Shown here piece by piece: positions 9,578 through 17,980 of a stretch of 64,000 bases of DNA. Position 1 is the first letter of the stretch. The number at the start of each line of letters is the position of its first letter. Source of the DNA: Burkholderia sp. HI2500 (GTDB taxonomy: Bacteria; Pseudomonadota; Gammaproteobacteria; Burkholderiales; Burkholderiaceae); NCBI RefSeq assembly GCF_002223055.1, contig NZ_NKFL01000004.1, forward strand, positions 2,094,373 through 2,158,372, written 5' to 3'. The translations under genes and the position numbers were made by a program. The notes beneath the pieces were generated by a model. That model saw nothing but the letters and a program-made list of their open reading frames with translations, ran no database searches and had not been told where the DNA came from.

Positions 9578-10555
9578 TTGCTGCTCCGTTCGCATGAGTC
9601 ACGCGCATGTCAACGCCGCTCGTCCGTCTCCCGTCTCCCGTCGCTCGACCTCGTCCGCGGTTTCGTCGCCGTCGGCCGCCGCATGAGCATCACGCTCGCC
9701 GCGCAGGACCTCTGCGTCACGCAATCGGCGGTCAGTCGCCAGGTACATGCACTCGAAGCGCACCTCGGCGTCGCATTGCTGCAGCGCGGCTACCGGAAGA
9801 TCGCGTTCACGCCGGAAGGCGAGCGGCTGTTTCGCGTCGCGGATGCGGCACTGCACGGGCTGCAGGACACCATCGCCTCGCTCGCGGCCACGCGCGAGCG
9901 CCAGCCCGTCACGATCACCGCCAGCATCGGCGTCACCGCGCTGTGGCTGCTGCCGCGGCTCGGGCGGCTGCAGGCGCGCCTGCCGGAGATCGACCTGCGC
10001 GTCGCCGCGAACGACAAGGTACTCGATTTGCGCGCCGAAGGCATCGACCTCGGCATCCGCTATTGTCCGCGCGACCGCGCGCCGGCCGGCGCGCTGCGCC
10101 TGTTCGACGAGATCGTCGTGCCGGTCGCGCATCCGGCGCTCGCCGCGCGGCCTGTCACGAACGCGGCCGCGATCGCCGACCACGTGCTGCTCGAATTCGA
10201 CGGGCCGCCGCAGCCGCAATTGCAGTGGCGCGCGCACCTGCACGCGGCCGGGCTCGGCGACGCGCGCCCGAAAGGCGTGCTGCGCTTCAACCAGTACGAC
10301 CAGGTGATCCAGGCGGCGATCGCGGGCCAGGGCGTCGCGCTCGGCCGGCTCGCGCTCGTCGCGCCGATGCTCGCGGACGGGCGGCTCGCGGTGCTTGGGC
10401 CGCACACGCAGGCGCTGACGGATGCGTACGGCTACTGGCTGTTCCAGCACGATCCGGCCCCGCGCCGCGAAGTCGCCGACGTGCGCGACTGGATGCTCGC
10501 CGAAGCGGCCGAATGCGATACCGCGATGCGTGCGCATGGCACTGCGTCGGTTTAA
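9578..10555 (+). CDS. LysR-family transcriptional regulator (GcvA-like)
   Basis: DNA-binding regulator with an N-terminal winged helix-turn-helix (SITLAAQDLCVTQSAVSRQVHALEAHLGVALL) and a C-terminal type 2 periplasmic-binding effector domain (WLLPRLGRLQARLPEIDLRV, GQGVALGRL). The start is uncertain. The conserved N-terminus begins around LPSLDLVRGF, no ATG lies in frame before it, and the TTG at 9578 is the only common start codon seen; the predicted leader is therefore unusually long and arginine-rich. It is divergent from the hydrolase gene and upstream of an MFS transporter in the same direction, either of which could be its target. Confidence 0.82.
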   Translation: MLLRSHESRACQRRSSVSRLPSLDLVRGFVAVGRRMSITLAAQDLCVTQSAVSRQVHALEAHLGVALLQRGYRKIAFTPEGERLFRVADAALHGLQDTIASLAATRERQPVTITASIGVTALWLLPRLGRLQARLPEIDLRVAANDKVLDLRAEGIDLGIRYCPRDRAPAGALRLFDEIVVPVAHPALAARPVTNAAAIADHVLLEFDGPPQPQLQWRAHLHAAGLGDARPKGVLRFNQYDQVIQAAIAGQGVALGRLALVAPMLADGRLAVLGPHTQALTDAYGYWLFQHDPAPRREVADVRDWMLAEAAECDTAMRAHGTASV

Positions 10556-10741
10556 GCCGGCGCGGCGTCAGCAAACGATCCCGACCTGTGGCGGGCGCTC
10601 CGCCCCACTCCGCGCGCCCCACATCGCATTCCTGCCACGCATGCCAACCTGACCGAATGATCGCTTGAGCGACGACGGGCGCGATCGTCTAATCGGATCG
10701 AGCGCGGCCGTGTTGCCGCGCGCCTTCATCCGGAGACACGC

Positions 10742-11968
10742 ATGACCCCGATCGAGCAGGAAGTCCGCCGCCGCTGGCTGCCCGTCCTGGCCGGCGGCCT
10801 GATCATGGGCGCCGCGCTCGGCATCCGCCACGTGCAGGGCCTGTTCCTCGCGCCGGTGTCGCTCGACCACGGCTGGTCGCGCGAAGCGTTCGGGCTCGCC
10901 CTCGCGCTGCAGAACCTGATCTGGGGCGTCGCGCAGCCGTTCACCGGGATGGTCGCCGATCGCTTCGGCTCGCTGCGCGTGATCGTCGCCGGGATGCTGC
11001 TGTATGCGGCCGGGCTCGTCACGATGGCGTATGCGGCGACGACCGGCATGTTCACGGTCGGCGCCGGGCTCGTGATCGGCATCGCGCTGTCGGGCTCGGC
11101 GTTCGCGTCGATCTATGGCGCGCTGAGCCGCCTGTTTCCGCCCGACCGCCGCGGCTGGGCGCTCGGCGTCGCGGGCGCGATCGGCGGGCTCGGCCAGTTC
11201 TGCATGGTGCCCGTCGCGCAGACGCTGATCGGCGGCATCGGCTGGCGGCACGCGTTCATCGCACTGGCGCTCGTCGCGGCGCTGCTCGCACCGCTCGCCC
11301 TGCTGCTACGCGACCGACCCGCGCGGGCTGCCGCCGCCGGCCCCGACCAGTCGATCGGCGAAGCCGTGCGCGAGGCGTTCGCGCATCGCGGCTTCTGGCT
11401 GCTGAACGCGGGCTTCTTCGCATGCGGCTTCCAGCTCGCGTTCATCGCGACGCATCTTCCCGCGTACCTGCTCGACCACGGGCTGCCGGCACGCCACGCG
11501 AGCGTCGCGCTCGCGCTGATCGCGCTGACCAACGTGGCCGGCACCTATGCGTGCGGCCATCTCGGCGGGCTGCTGCGGCGCAAGTACGTGCTGTCGGTGC
11601 TGTACCTCGTGCGGGCGCTCACGATGGCCGCGTTCGTCGCAGCCCCCCTGTCGCCCGCGAGCGTCTACGTGTTCGCGGCCGTGATGGGATTCACGTGGCT
11701 CGGCACCGTGCCGCTGACGAATGGCGTGATCTCGCAGATGTTCGGCGTGCGCTACATCGCGACGCTGTTCGGCTTCGTGTTCTTCGGGCACCAGCTCGGC
11801 AGCTTCTTCGGCGTCTGGCTCGGCGCGGTGGTGTACGACGCGACGCATTCGTACATGCCGCTGTGGATCGGCTCGATCGCCCTCGGCGTACTCGCGGCGT
11901 TGCTGCACCTGCCGATCAACGACGCGCGCGTCGCGCGCCCGGCATCGGGCAACGCGGCATGGGCATGA
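10742..11968 (+). CDS. MFS transporter
   Basis: A 408-residue integral membrane protein with about twelve hydrophobic segments. The loop 2-3 motif GMVADRFGSLR and the LFPPDRRGWALG loop are typical of the major facilitator superfamily, nearest in appearance to the oxalate/formate antiporter and monocarboxylate-type branches. The substrate cannot be told from sequence. GGAGACACGC precedes the ATG. Its stop codon overlaps the start of a 38-codon gene (ATGA), which implies translational coupling to that small protein. Confidence 0.88.
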   Translation: MTPIEQEVRRRWLPVLAGGLIMGAALGIRHVQGLFLAPVSLDHGWSREAFGLALALQNLIWGVAQPFTGMVADRFGSLRVIVAGMLLYAAGLVTMAYAATTGMFTVGAGLVIGIALSGSAFASIYGALSRLFPPDRRGWALGVAGAIGGLGQFCMVPVAQTLIGGIGWRHAFIALALVAALLAPLALLLRDRPARAAAAGPDQSIGEAVREAFAHRGFWLLNAGFFACGFQLAFIATHLPAYLLDHGLPARHASVALALIALTNVAGTYACGHLGGLLRRKYVLSVLYLVRALTMAAFVAAPLSPASVYVFAAVMGFTWLGTVPLTNGVISQMFGVRYIATLFGFVFFGHQLGSFFGVWLGAVVYDATHSYMPLWIGSIALGVLAALLHLPINDARVARPASGNAAWA

Positions 11969-12081
11969 TCCGCGCGGCGCTGGCCGCCGGCACGCTCGCG
12001 TTCGTCGCGTGGTGCGGCGCGGCCTATTTCAGTTCGGGCGTCGTGTACGCGCTGCTCGAACACGTCGCGTTCTGCAATTGA
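11965..12081 (+). CDS. Small membrane peptide coupled to the MFS transporter
   Basis: A 38-codon open frame whose ATG overlaps the TGA of the MFS gene in the sequence ATGA. The product begins with a basic residue and then has one hydrophobic stretch (AALAAGTLAFVAWCGAAYF) followed by a short polar tail ending in CN, so it looks like a single-pass membrane peptide. It may be an accessory subunit or stabiliser of the transporter. An alternative ATG six bases upstream is in the same frame. No homologue is recognised; support is the overlap, the hydrophobic profile and the stop just before the convergent photolyase gene. Confidence 0.6.
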   Translation: MIRAALAAGTLAFVAWCGAAYFSSGVVYALLEHVAFCN

Positions 12082-12103
12082 TGCGGCCGTCCGGCGCGTG
12101 CGG

Positions 12104-13582
12104 TCAGCGGCGCTTCGGCAACGCCGCCAGCGCATCGAGCGCACGGGCACGCGCGGCCGCATGCTCGACGAGCGGCGCCGGGTAATCGACGCCGAGCCGC
12201 ACGCCGGCCGCGTCGAGTTCCAGCGGCGACGCTTCCCACGGCGCGTGGATCGATGCGTTGTCGAGGCCGGCAAGCTCGGGCACCCAGCGCCGCACGTACG
12301 CGCCGTCCGGATCGAACTTCTGCCCCTGCGCGACCGGATTGAAGATGCGGAAATACGGCGCGGCGTCGGCGCCGCAGCCGGCCACCCACTGCCAGCTCGC
12401 CGCGTTGTTCGCGGGATCGGCGTCGACCAGCGTGTCCCAGAACCACGCTTCGCCCGCACGCCAGTCGAGCAGCAGGTGCTTGATCAGGAACGACGCGACG
12501 ACCATCCGCACGCGGTTGTGCATCCAGCCGGTCGTCCACAGTTCGCGCAGGCCCGCGTCGACGAGCGGATAGCCGGTCAGCCCGCGCTGCCATGCGCGCA
12601 GCGCGGCGGGATCGTCACGCCACGGCATCGCGTCGAACTGCGCGCGGAAGTTGTCGGTCGCGAGCGCCGGGAAGTGGTACAGCAGCGTGTAGCTGAACTC
12701 GCGCCAGCCGAGTTCGCTCAGGAATTTGTCGGCGTCCGCGGCAACCGCCGCGCCGCCTGCGCTCGCGGCACCCTGCACCGCGTGCCACACCTGTCGCGGC
12801 GACACGTTGCCGAAGCGCAGGAACGGCGACAGCCGGCTCGTCGCGGGACGGTCGGGAAGATCGCGCGCGTCCGCATAGCCGGCGAGCGATGTCGTCAGGA
12901 ACGCGTCGAGCTGCGCGTGCGCGCCGGCTTCGTCGGGCATGGGCCACGCATCGCGCAGGCCGCCGGCCCAATCCGGCGAATGCGGCCGCAACGCAAGCGC
13001 GTCGAGCGCCAGCGCGCGGTCACGCAGGGTTTTCGGCCACGGATGAAACGCGATCCGCTCGGGTTCCGGCAGCGGCGCGGCGACCGTGCGATCCCGTCGC
13101 GCCGCACGCCAGTACGCGGTGAACACCTGATACGGGGTGCCGCCGCCCGTCAGCACCTCCCACGGCTCGTTCAGCAGGCTGCCGTTGCTGCTCTCGACCG
13201 TGACACCGCGCGCCTTGAGCGAGGCCTTCAGCGCCGCGTCGGCGTCGCGCTGCGGTTGCGCGTAGCGGCGGTTCCAGTACACGGCTTGCGCGCCCGTGTC
13301 GTGCACGATGCGCTCGATCTCGCGCGGCGCGTCGCCGCGCAACAGCAGCAGGCGCCCGCCATGACGCGCGAGCGCCGCGTCGAGCCCGGCCAGCGACCCG
13401 TGCAGCCACCAGCGCGCCGCGCCGCCGAGCGTTCGTCCGGCGCCGTCGCCCGTGTCGTCGACGAATACGCAGATGAGCGGCCGACCAGATTCCACCGCGC
13501 GCGTCAGCGCGGGCTGGTCGGTCACGCGCAAATCGTCGCGAAACCAGACGATCACGGGAGCAATGGACGACTTGGCGGACAC
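12104..13582 (-). CDS. phrB: Deoxyribodipyrimidine photolyase
   Basis: Light-driven flavoprotein that splits cyclobutane pyrimidine dimers. The N-terminal antenna-binding domain starts with VIVWFRDDLRVTDQPAL; the C-terminal FAD-binding domain has TSRLSPFLRFGNVSPRQVW, GWREFSYTLLYHFP, TGYPLVDAGLRELWTTGWMHNRVRM and DADPANNAASWQWVAGCG, all hallmark photolyase motifs. The frame continues far upstream, but the real start should be a GTG at 13582 or 13588, giving about 492 residues, a normal class I length. No ATG is available near the conserved N-terminus. It is a single gene, convergent with the MFS unit. Confidence 0.94.
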   Translation of the reverse strand: MSAKSSIAPVIVWFRDDLRVTDQPALTRAVESGRPLICVFVDDTGDGAGRTLGGAARWWLHGSLAGLDAALARHGGRLLLLRGDAPREIERIVHDTGAQAVYWNRRYAQPQRDADAALKASLKARGVTVESSNGSLLNEPWEVLTGGGTPYQVFTAYWRAARRDRTVAAPLPEPERIAFHPWPKTLRDRALALDALALRPHSPDWAGGLRDAWPMPDEAGAHAQLDAFLTTSLAGYADARDLPDRPATSRLSPFLRFGNVSPRQVWHAVQGAASAGGAAVAADADKFLSELGWREFSYTLLYHFPALATDNFRAQFDAMPWRDDPAALRAWQRGLTGYPLVDAGLRELWTTGWMHNRVRMVVASFLIKHLLLDWRAGEAWFWDTLVDADPANNAASWQWVAGCGADAAPYFRIFNPVAQGQKFDPDGAYVRRWVPELAGLDNASIHAPWEASPLELDAAGVRLGVDYPAPLVEHAAARARALDALAALPKRR

Positions 13583-13945
13583 GGGCACCTCGAAGACGAA
13601 AGCGGAAAGAGACCCGTATTGTCGCGGCTGCGCTGCGTGGTGTCGACGTTCTGCGTGCATGATGCGCCGGCGCGCCCCTGCCGCCGACCGTCGCGGCGAT
13701 CGCCCCCCCCCTGCCGCCCCGGTGAAACGCCTTAGTCCATTCCGACGATTCTTCGCCGCGTGCGCCGGCCTACGCTCGATGTCGGGTGCGCTGCGCTGCG
13801 CGGCACGTGCCGGCGAAAACGCCCCCGCACGTCCCGAGCCACACCCGTCACGCGCGCCGACCGATACCGGCGCGACTCCTTGCGACTGCCGCGACGCGTC
13901 CCGCCACCCGGGTAGGCGCGGTTTCATCCGATCCGATACATCGCC
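13583..13945. other. Divergent intergenic region, photolyase to SRPBCC gene
   Basis: A 363-base stretch with no supported gene. It holds a run of eight C at about 13703-13710 and the operator-like 20-mer at 13731-13750 that recurs in the sulfation locus. Open frames here are short and of shadow-type composition. It should contain the promoters for phrB (minus) and for the SRPBCC-SnoaL pair (plus); no clear sigma-70 boxes were found. Confidence 0.6.
13731..13750. promoter_or_regulatory. Sulfation-locus palindrome, copy 1
   Basis: CTTAGTCCATTCCGACGATT matches the copy at 19191-19210 at 15 of 20 positions, with the left half-site CTTAGTCC exact. It lies about 195 bases upstream of the SRPBCC gene start. 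Interpreted as a binding site of the regulator that also controls the cysD and DUF1214 promoters. Confidence 0.55.
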
Positions 13946-14425
13946 ATGACCAAACCCTCGAATCTCGTCACCTCGATCACCGTCGACATCGACGCACCGG
14001 CCTCCGTCGTCTGGGAAGTGCTGACCGACTTCCCGCGCTACGGCGAATGGAACACGTTCTGCGTCGGCTTCGAAACGACCGGCAGGCTCGGCGATTTCGT
14101 GCACATGCAGGTGCGCATCCCGGGCACGGAGACCGTGATTCCCGTCAACGAGATCCTCGTCGCGTACGAACCCGAACGCCTGCTGTCGTGGGAGCAGCGC
14201 CCGACCGACGACAACAAGGACGCCGCGCGCCGCGACCAGTACATCGACGCGATCGGCGCGGAGCGCTGCCGCTATTTCACGACCGACCAGTTCCTCGGCA
14301 TCAATGCGGACACGATCATGCAGAACCACGGCGCTTGGGTGAAACAGGGTTTCGACCAGTGCGCGCGCGACGTGAAGCAGCGCGCCGAAGCGCTCCACGC
14401 GGCACGCCGGCGCAACGGCGCGTGA
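13946..14425 (+). CDS. SRPBCC (START/polyketide cyclase-like) family protein
   Basis: A 159-residue protein with the fold signature of the START/Bet v1-like SRPBCC superfamily: ITVDIDAPASVVWEVLTDFPRYGEWNTF at the start and a C-terminal helix (GAWVKQGFDQCARDVKQRAEAL). These proteins form a hydrophobic cavity that binds or transforms lipophilic small molecules; the ligand here is unknown. It is followed 13 bases later by a SnoaL-like gene on the same strand. The pair sits at the edge of the sulfation locus and shares its upstream motif, so it probably acts on the same compound. Confidence 0.82.
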   Translation: MTKPSNLVTSITVDIDAPASVVWEVLTDFPRYGEWNTFCVGFETTGRLGDFVHMQVRIPGTETVIPVNEILVAYEPERLLSWEQRPTDDNKDAARRDQYIDAIGAERCRYFTTDQFLGINADTIMQNHGAWVKQGFDQCARDVKQRAEALHAARRRNGA

Positions 14426-14438
14426 CCGGGAGCCGCCG

Positions 14439-14891
14439 ATGCCCGATCTGCAAACGCTGTCCGACCATCACGACATCCGCGAGTTGATCGTCGCGTATTC
14501 GAGCGCGATCGACACGCGCGACTTCGACGCGCTCGACGCGGTGTTCACACCCGATGCCGCGATCGACTATCGCTCGATGGGCGGCATCGCCGGCCGCTAT
14601 CCGGAGGTGAAGGTCTGGCTGCGCACCGTGTTGCCGCAGTTTCCGCAGTACCAGCACATGGTCGCCAACCTGTCGATCCGGCTCGACGGCGATACCGCAC
14701 GCGGCCGCACGATCTGCTTCAATCCGATGGAAGTCGCGCTGCCGGACGGCGGCACGCAGGTGATGTTTCTCGGGCTGTGGTACGTCGACCGGTTCGTGCG
14801 CACCGCGCAAGGTTGGCGCATCGCCGAGCGCGTCGAGGAACGCTGCTACGGTCACAACGTGCCGGCCGTGCTCGCGGGCGCGACCGGTTGA
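14439..14891 (+). CDS. SnoaL/NTF2-like family protein
   Basis: A 150-residue cone-shaped alpha+beta barrel protein of the NTF2-like superfamily. The first part, HHDIRELIVAYSSAIDTRDFDALDAVFTPDAAIDY, is typical of SnoaL-like cyclases, dehydratases and ring-hydroxylating dioxygenase small subunits, and the C-terminal strand GLWYVDRFVRTAQGWRIAERVEE fits too. Such proteins often act on steroid-, terpenoid- or polyketide-like substrates. It is cotranscribed with the preceding SRPBCC gene and convergent with the DHH gene. Exact reaction unknown. Confidence 0.8.
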   Translation: MPDLQTLSDHHDIRELIVAYSSAIDTRDFDALDAVFTPDAAIDYRSMGGIAGRYPEVKVWLRTVLPQFPQYQHMVANLSIRLDGDTARGRTICFNPMEVALPDGGTQVMFLGLWYVDRFVRTAQGWRIAERVEERCYGHNVPAVLAGATG

Positions 14892-14954
14892 TCCATTCGC
14901 GATGCGCGCGTCGTGCGCAGGTGCACGGCGCACGCATCGTCGCAGCCCGCTGCG

Positions 14955-15935
14955 TCAATCGAGCCTGAACGCGGCCTCGAATCGCTCGGCAAATGCGTCG
15001 AACTCGGTTTCCGGCAGATGGTTGATGCCGCCCGCGCGCTTGCGCCCGCCGCCGGTCGGAAAGCCGCGACAGAATTCGTCGGCGCCGAGCGGCCGGCCAT
15101 CGGGCACGCGCACGCTGACGACGAGCCCGCCGTCCGCGCGCGGCGACAGCACCGCGAGCGCCGCATGCGGCGCGTTGCGCATCCGTTCGTTCGCGAGCAT
15201 GCCCGTCGCGCGCCGCGCCCACGGATGATCAGGCATCCGGACCAGCGTCGCACCGGGCACCTCGCGCAGCGGCGCGAGTGCGCACGCGCGCGCCATGTCG
15301 TCGCGGTAGCCGTCGCGCAGCGCGGCGAACACGGTTGTCTCGCGCACGAAATCGAGCGGGTCGACGCACGGCAGCATCGCATCGGCGAGCGCGGCCGGGT
15401 CGAAATGCAGATCGCCGACACACTCGCCGTACGCGTTGTAGTTCAGGTAGAGCCCGAGTTCGGCGAGCGTGTCGCGTTGCGCCTCGTCGATCCCGTGCTC
15501 ACTCGCCAGCGCGTGGCCGAGCGCCGGCAACTCGTCGCCGAACGCCGCGACGATCGCCCAGCGCACGTGCCGGCCGTCGAGATAGCGGTTCACGATCGCG
15601 CTCGTGCAGACGTCGGCCGCCGTGTCGATATGCGCGTCGAAGCGCGGATCGTCGGGCAGTTCACCCGCGAAGTGATGGTCGAAATAGCGGACCGTCGCGC
15701 CGTCGCGCAGCAGCCGCGCACACGCGTCGCGATTCTGGTCGTGCGACACGTCGAGCACGGTGACGATGTCGCCCGCCCGCGCGTCGATCCGCTGGAGCAG
15801 CTTGATGTCGCGTTTCACGCCGGTCACGAGCGTGCCGTGCACGCCCTCCGCGAGCCGCAGCTGCTGAAGCGCGCACAGCCCGTCCGCATCGCCGTTGAAT
15901 GCAAAGAAGTGTCGTATTTCGTGGTTGTCCTGCAT
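14955..15935 (-). CDS. DHH-family phosphoesterase-like protein
   Basis: A 326-residue protein with the DHH superfamily plan: FNGDADGLCAL near the start, TVLDVSHDQN, the signature FDHHFAGE, and a C-terminal DHHA1-like glycine motif PTGGGRKRAGG. DHH enzymes are Mn2+-dependent phosphoesterases such as nanoRNases, cyclic dinucleotide phosphodiesterases and pAp phosphatases. In the usual DHHA1 motif the fourth position is His (GGGH); here it is Arg. The ATG at 15935 is preceded by GGAG and AAAGG; an ATG at 15950 is an alternative. It is the last gene of the minus-strand sulfation unit. Sulfotransferases release 3'-phosphoadenosine 5'-phosphate, so removal of pAp is an attractive but unproven role. 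Confidence 0.78.
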   Translation of the reverse strand: MQDNHEIRHFFAFNGDADGLCALQQLRLAEGVHGTLVTGVKRDIKLLQRIDARAGDIVTVLDVSHDQNRDACARLLRDGATVRYFDHHFAGELPDDPRFDAHIDTAADVCTSAIVNRYLDGRHVRWAIVAAFGDELPALGHALASEHGIDEAQRDTLAELGLYLNYNAYGECVGDLHFDPAALADAMLPCVDPLDFVRETTVFAALRDGYRDDMARACALAPLREVPGATLVRMPDHPWARRATGMLANERMRNAPHAALAVLSPRADGGLVVSVRVPDGRPLGADEFCRGFPTGGGRKRAGGINHLPETEFDAFAERFEAAFRLD

Positions 15936-15952
15936 GATCCTTTGCTCCATCG

Positions 15953-16744
15953 TCAGGGCATGAAATCGCCGCCATTCGCGTCGAGCGTCGCGCCCGTCAC
16001 CGCATTCGCATAGTCCGACGCGAGGAACAGCGCCGCGCGCGCGCAGTCGTCGTCGGTCGGCAGCTTCGCGAGCGCGATGCTCGACGCGATCGGCGCGATG
16101 ACCTGCTCTTCCGTCATGCCGTACTCGGCAGCCGCCTGCCGGAAATACGTCTGGGTCGGCACGCCCCACATCCACCCCATGTGGATGCTGTTCGCACGAA
16201 TGCCGTGCACGCCGAGTTCGCGCGCCAGGTATTTTGCCGCAACCGCGAGCGCCCCCTTCGATACAGCGTAGCCGCCTTCCCCTGCAAACGGCTTGCGGGT
16301 CGCCTGCGTGTTGATCATCACGATCGCGCCGCGCTTGTGCCGCTTCATGTGCGGCACGACTTCCTGCGTGAGCGCCATCGTGCCGAACACGTTGGTGTCG
16401 AACACCACGCGCCAGCCATCCAGGTCGGCCTCCTCCACCGGTTCCGGAAACGTACCGTGCACGAATGCGCTGTTCACGAGCGCGTCGATCCGGCCGAAGC
16501 GCTCGACGGCCTGCGTCGCGAGCTGGCGGCATTGTGCACGGTCGGTGATGTCGGTCTGCACCTTCAGCACGTCGCAGTCGACGCCGAGTGCGTGGATTCG
16601 CGCTTCGGCGTCATCGAGCTTTTCGAGCGTGCGCGCCGCGACGACCACGCCGCGCGCACCCTCGCGCGCGGCCTCGACGGCGAGCTTCACGCCGAGCCCG
16701 GGCCCGATTCCGGAAATCACGACGATCTTGTCCTTCAGCAACAT
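15953..16744 (-). CDS. SDR-family oxidoreductase
   Basis: A 263-residue short-chain dehydrogenase/reductase. The cofactor motif is ISGIGPGLGVKLA near residues 10-22, and YAVSK gives the catalytic Tyr and Lys. The position 13 residues before that Tyr, normally Ser, is Thr (in MINTQATRK), an unusual but potentially functional change. The ATG at 16744 is preceded by AGGAGACAACCC; the frame is open 12 codons further. It lies between the sulfotransferase (42-base gap) and the DHH gene, so it is likely cotranscribed and acts on the same substrate, by oxidising or reducing an alcohol or ketone. Substrate unknown. Confidence 0.86.
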   Translation of the reverse strand: MLLKDKIVVISGIGPGLGVKLAVEAAREGARGVVVAARTLEKLDDAEARIHALGVDCDVLKVQTDITDRAQCRQLATQAVERFGRIDALVNSAFVHGTFPEPVEEADLDGWRVVFDTNVFGTMALTQEVVPHMKRHKRGAIVMINTQATRKPFAGEGGYAVSKGALAVAAKYLARELGVHGIRANSIHMGWMWGVPTQTYFRQAAAEYGMTEEQVIAPIASSIALAKLPTDDDCARAALFLASDYANAVTGATLDANGGDFMP

Positions 16745-16786
16745 GGGTTGTCTCCTGGTTGTCGTTGATCTCGCGAGCAATGGCCG

Positions 16787-17980
16787 TCAGCCGGCTGCCC
16801 GCAGGTGCCGCGCGCGATACGCGGCGAAGTCGCGCGCGAGCTGTGCATCGGTGAAGCCGAAGCGCGCGATCGAATAGTCGTGCGGGGCACGCTTGTCGCG
16901 GCCGTTGCGCGCCATCCAGTCCGTCATCGCCGTGCGCTGCCGCGCATCGAGCGGCATCCCGGCAAACGCGTACACGGCCTCGGCAACGCCGAGCGGATTC
17001 GACACCGTGTCCTCGAAGCGCACGTCGAGGAAGCGGTCGGCCGGCAGCGCATCGCGCGCGGCCATCGCCGCACCGATCGCGCGTGCCATCCCCGCGTTCC
17101 ACTGCGCACCGACGGCAAGCGGATCCGGATCGTCCGCATACATCTGCCACAACGTGTGCGCCATGCTCGCCATCGACGGAATCGTCTGCGCCGGATCGCG
17201 ATGCGTGAGCACGACCTGCGCACGCGGAAATACGCGGCACAGCACGTCGAGCGCATGCAGGTGCTGCGGCGTCTTCAGCAGCCAGCGCGCAGCCGGCGCG
17301 ACGCCGCGCTGCGCCTTTTGCCATTGCAGGAACTGCAGCATCCGCCTCAGGTACGTATAGACCAGCGTGAGATCCTGCCGCGCGAGCCACGCGGTGTAGC
17401 GCGGCACGTTCGCATACGAATCCATCGCGCACACGAACGCATGCTCCATCAGCATGAACTCCTCGTCCGCGAGCATCGCATCGAGCGGATGGATCGTCAG
17501 GATCTGCGGAATGCAGTCGATCATCGTCGCGACCTCGGCCCGCGCACGCGCGATGCGCACCGTCGGCTCGGCGAGCGTCTCGCCTGCAAGCGGCGCCGGG
17601 TAGCGGGTTTCCCACCACGCGGCCGCATGGAAGCGCGGGTCGACGGCCAGCAGGCGCTGCAGCAGCGTCGTACCGGTGCGCGGCAGGCCGACGATCACGA
17701 GCGGATCGTCGATCGCGATCTCCGCGATTTCCGGATGACGCCGGAAGTAATCCTCGATGACGAGCCGGTTCACGAGCTGGCCGACGAGCTTCTCGCGCAT
17801 CATCTCCGCGCCGCGTGCGGACAGCGTCGCTTCGTCGATCAGCGACGCGCACATCACGTCGAGTGCTTCGCGATACGGCCCGTCACCGAATGCGGTCAGT
17901 CCGCCCGTGCGCGACACGGCTTCGGCGATCAACCCGTCGGGCGCGAGCAGCGTGCGGGTTCGATCCAGCGGCGCGTTCAT
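16787..17980 (-). CDS. PAPS-dependent sulfotransferase family protein
   Basis: A 397-residue protein resembling the Sulfotransfer_3 family. The 5'-phosphosulfate loop is VIVGLPRTGTTLLQRLL at about residues 94-110, and the 3'-phosphate-binding element is VVLTHRDPAQTIPSMASM, with the conserved Arg and Ser. It transfers sulfate from PAPS to a hydroxyl or amine on an acceptor that sequence does not reveal. It overlaps the DUF1214 gene by four bases (ATGA), so the two are translated together. The nearby cysD-cysNC genes would supply PAPS. No signal peptide is seen, so it should be cytoplasmic. Confidence 0.88.
   Translation of the reverse strand: MNAPLDRTRTLLAPDGLIAEAVSRTGGLTAFGDGPYREALDVMCASLIDEATLSARGAEMMREKLVGQLVNRLVIEDYFRRHPEIAEIAIDDPLVIVGLPRTGTTLLQRLLAVDPRFHAAAWWETRYPAPLAGETLAEPTVRIARARAEVATMIDCIPQILTIHPLDAMLADEEFMLMEHAFVCAMDSYANVPRYTAWLARQDLTLVYTYLRRMLQFLQWQKAQRGVAPAARWLLKTPQHLHALDVLCRVFPRAQVVLTHRDPAQTIPSMASMAHTLWQMYADDPDPLAVGAQWNAGMARAIGAAMAARDALPADRFLDVRFEDTVSNPLGVAEAVYAFAGMPLDARQRTAMTDWMARNGRDKRAPHDYSIARFGFTDAQLARDFAAYRARHLRAAG

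Noticed and set aside
12104..14398. A 764-residue form of photolyase
   Set aside because: The first ~270 residues have no photolyase sequence and run opposite the SRPBCC gene; the conserved enzyme starts at the GTG near 13582.
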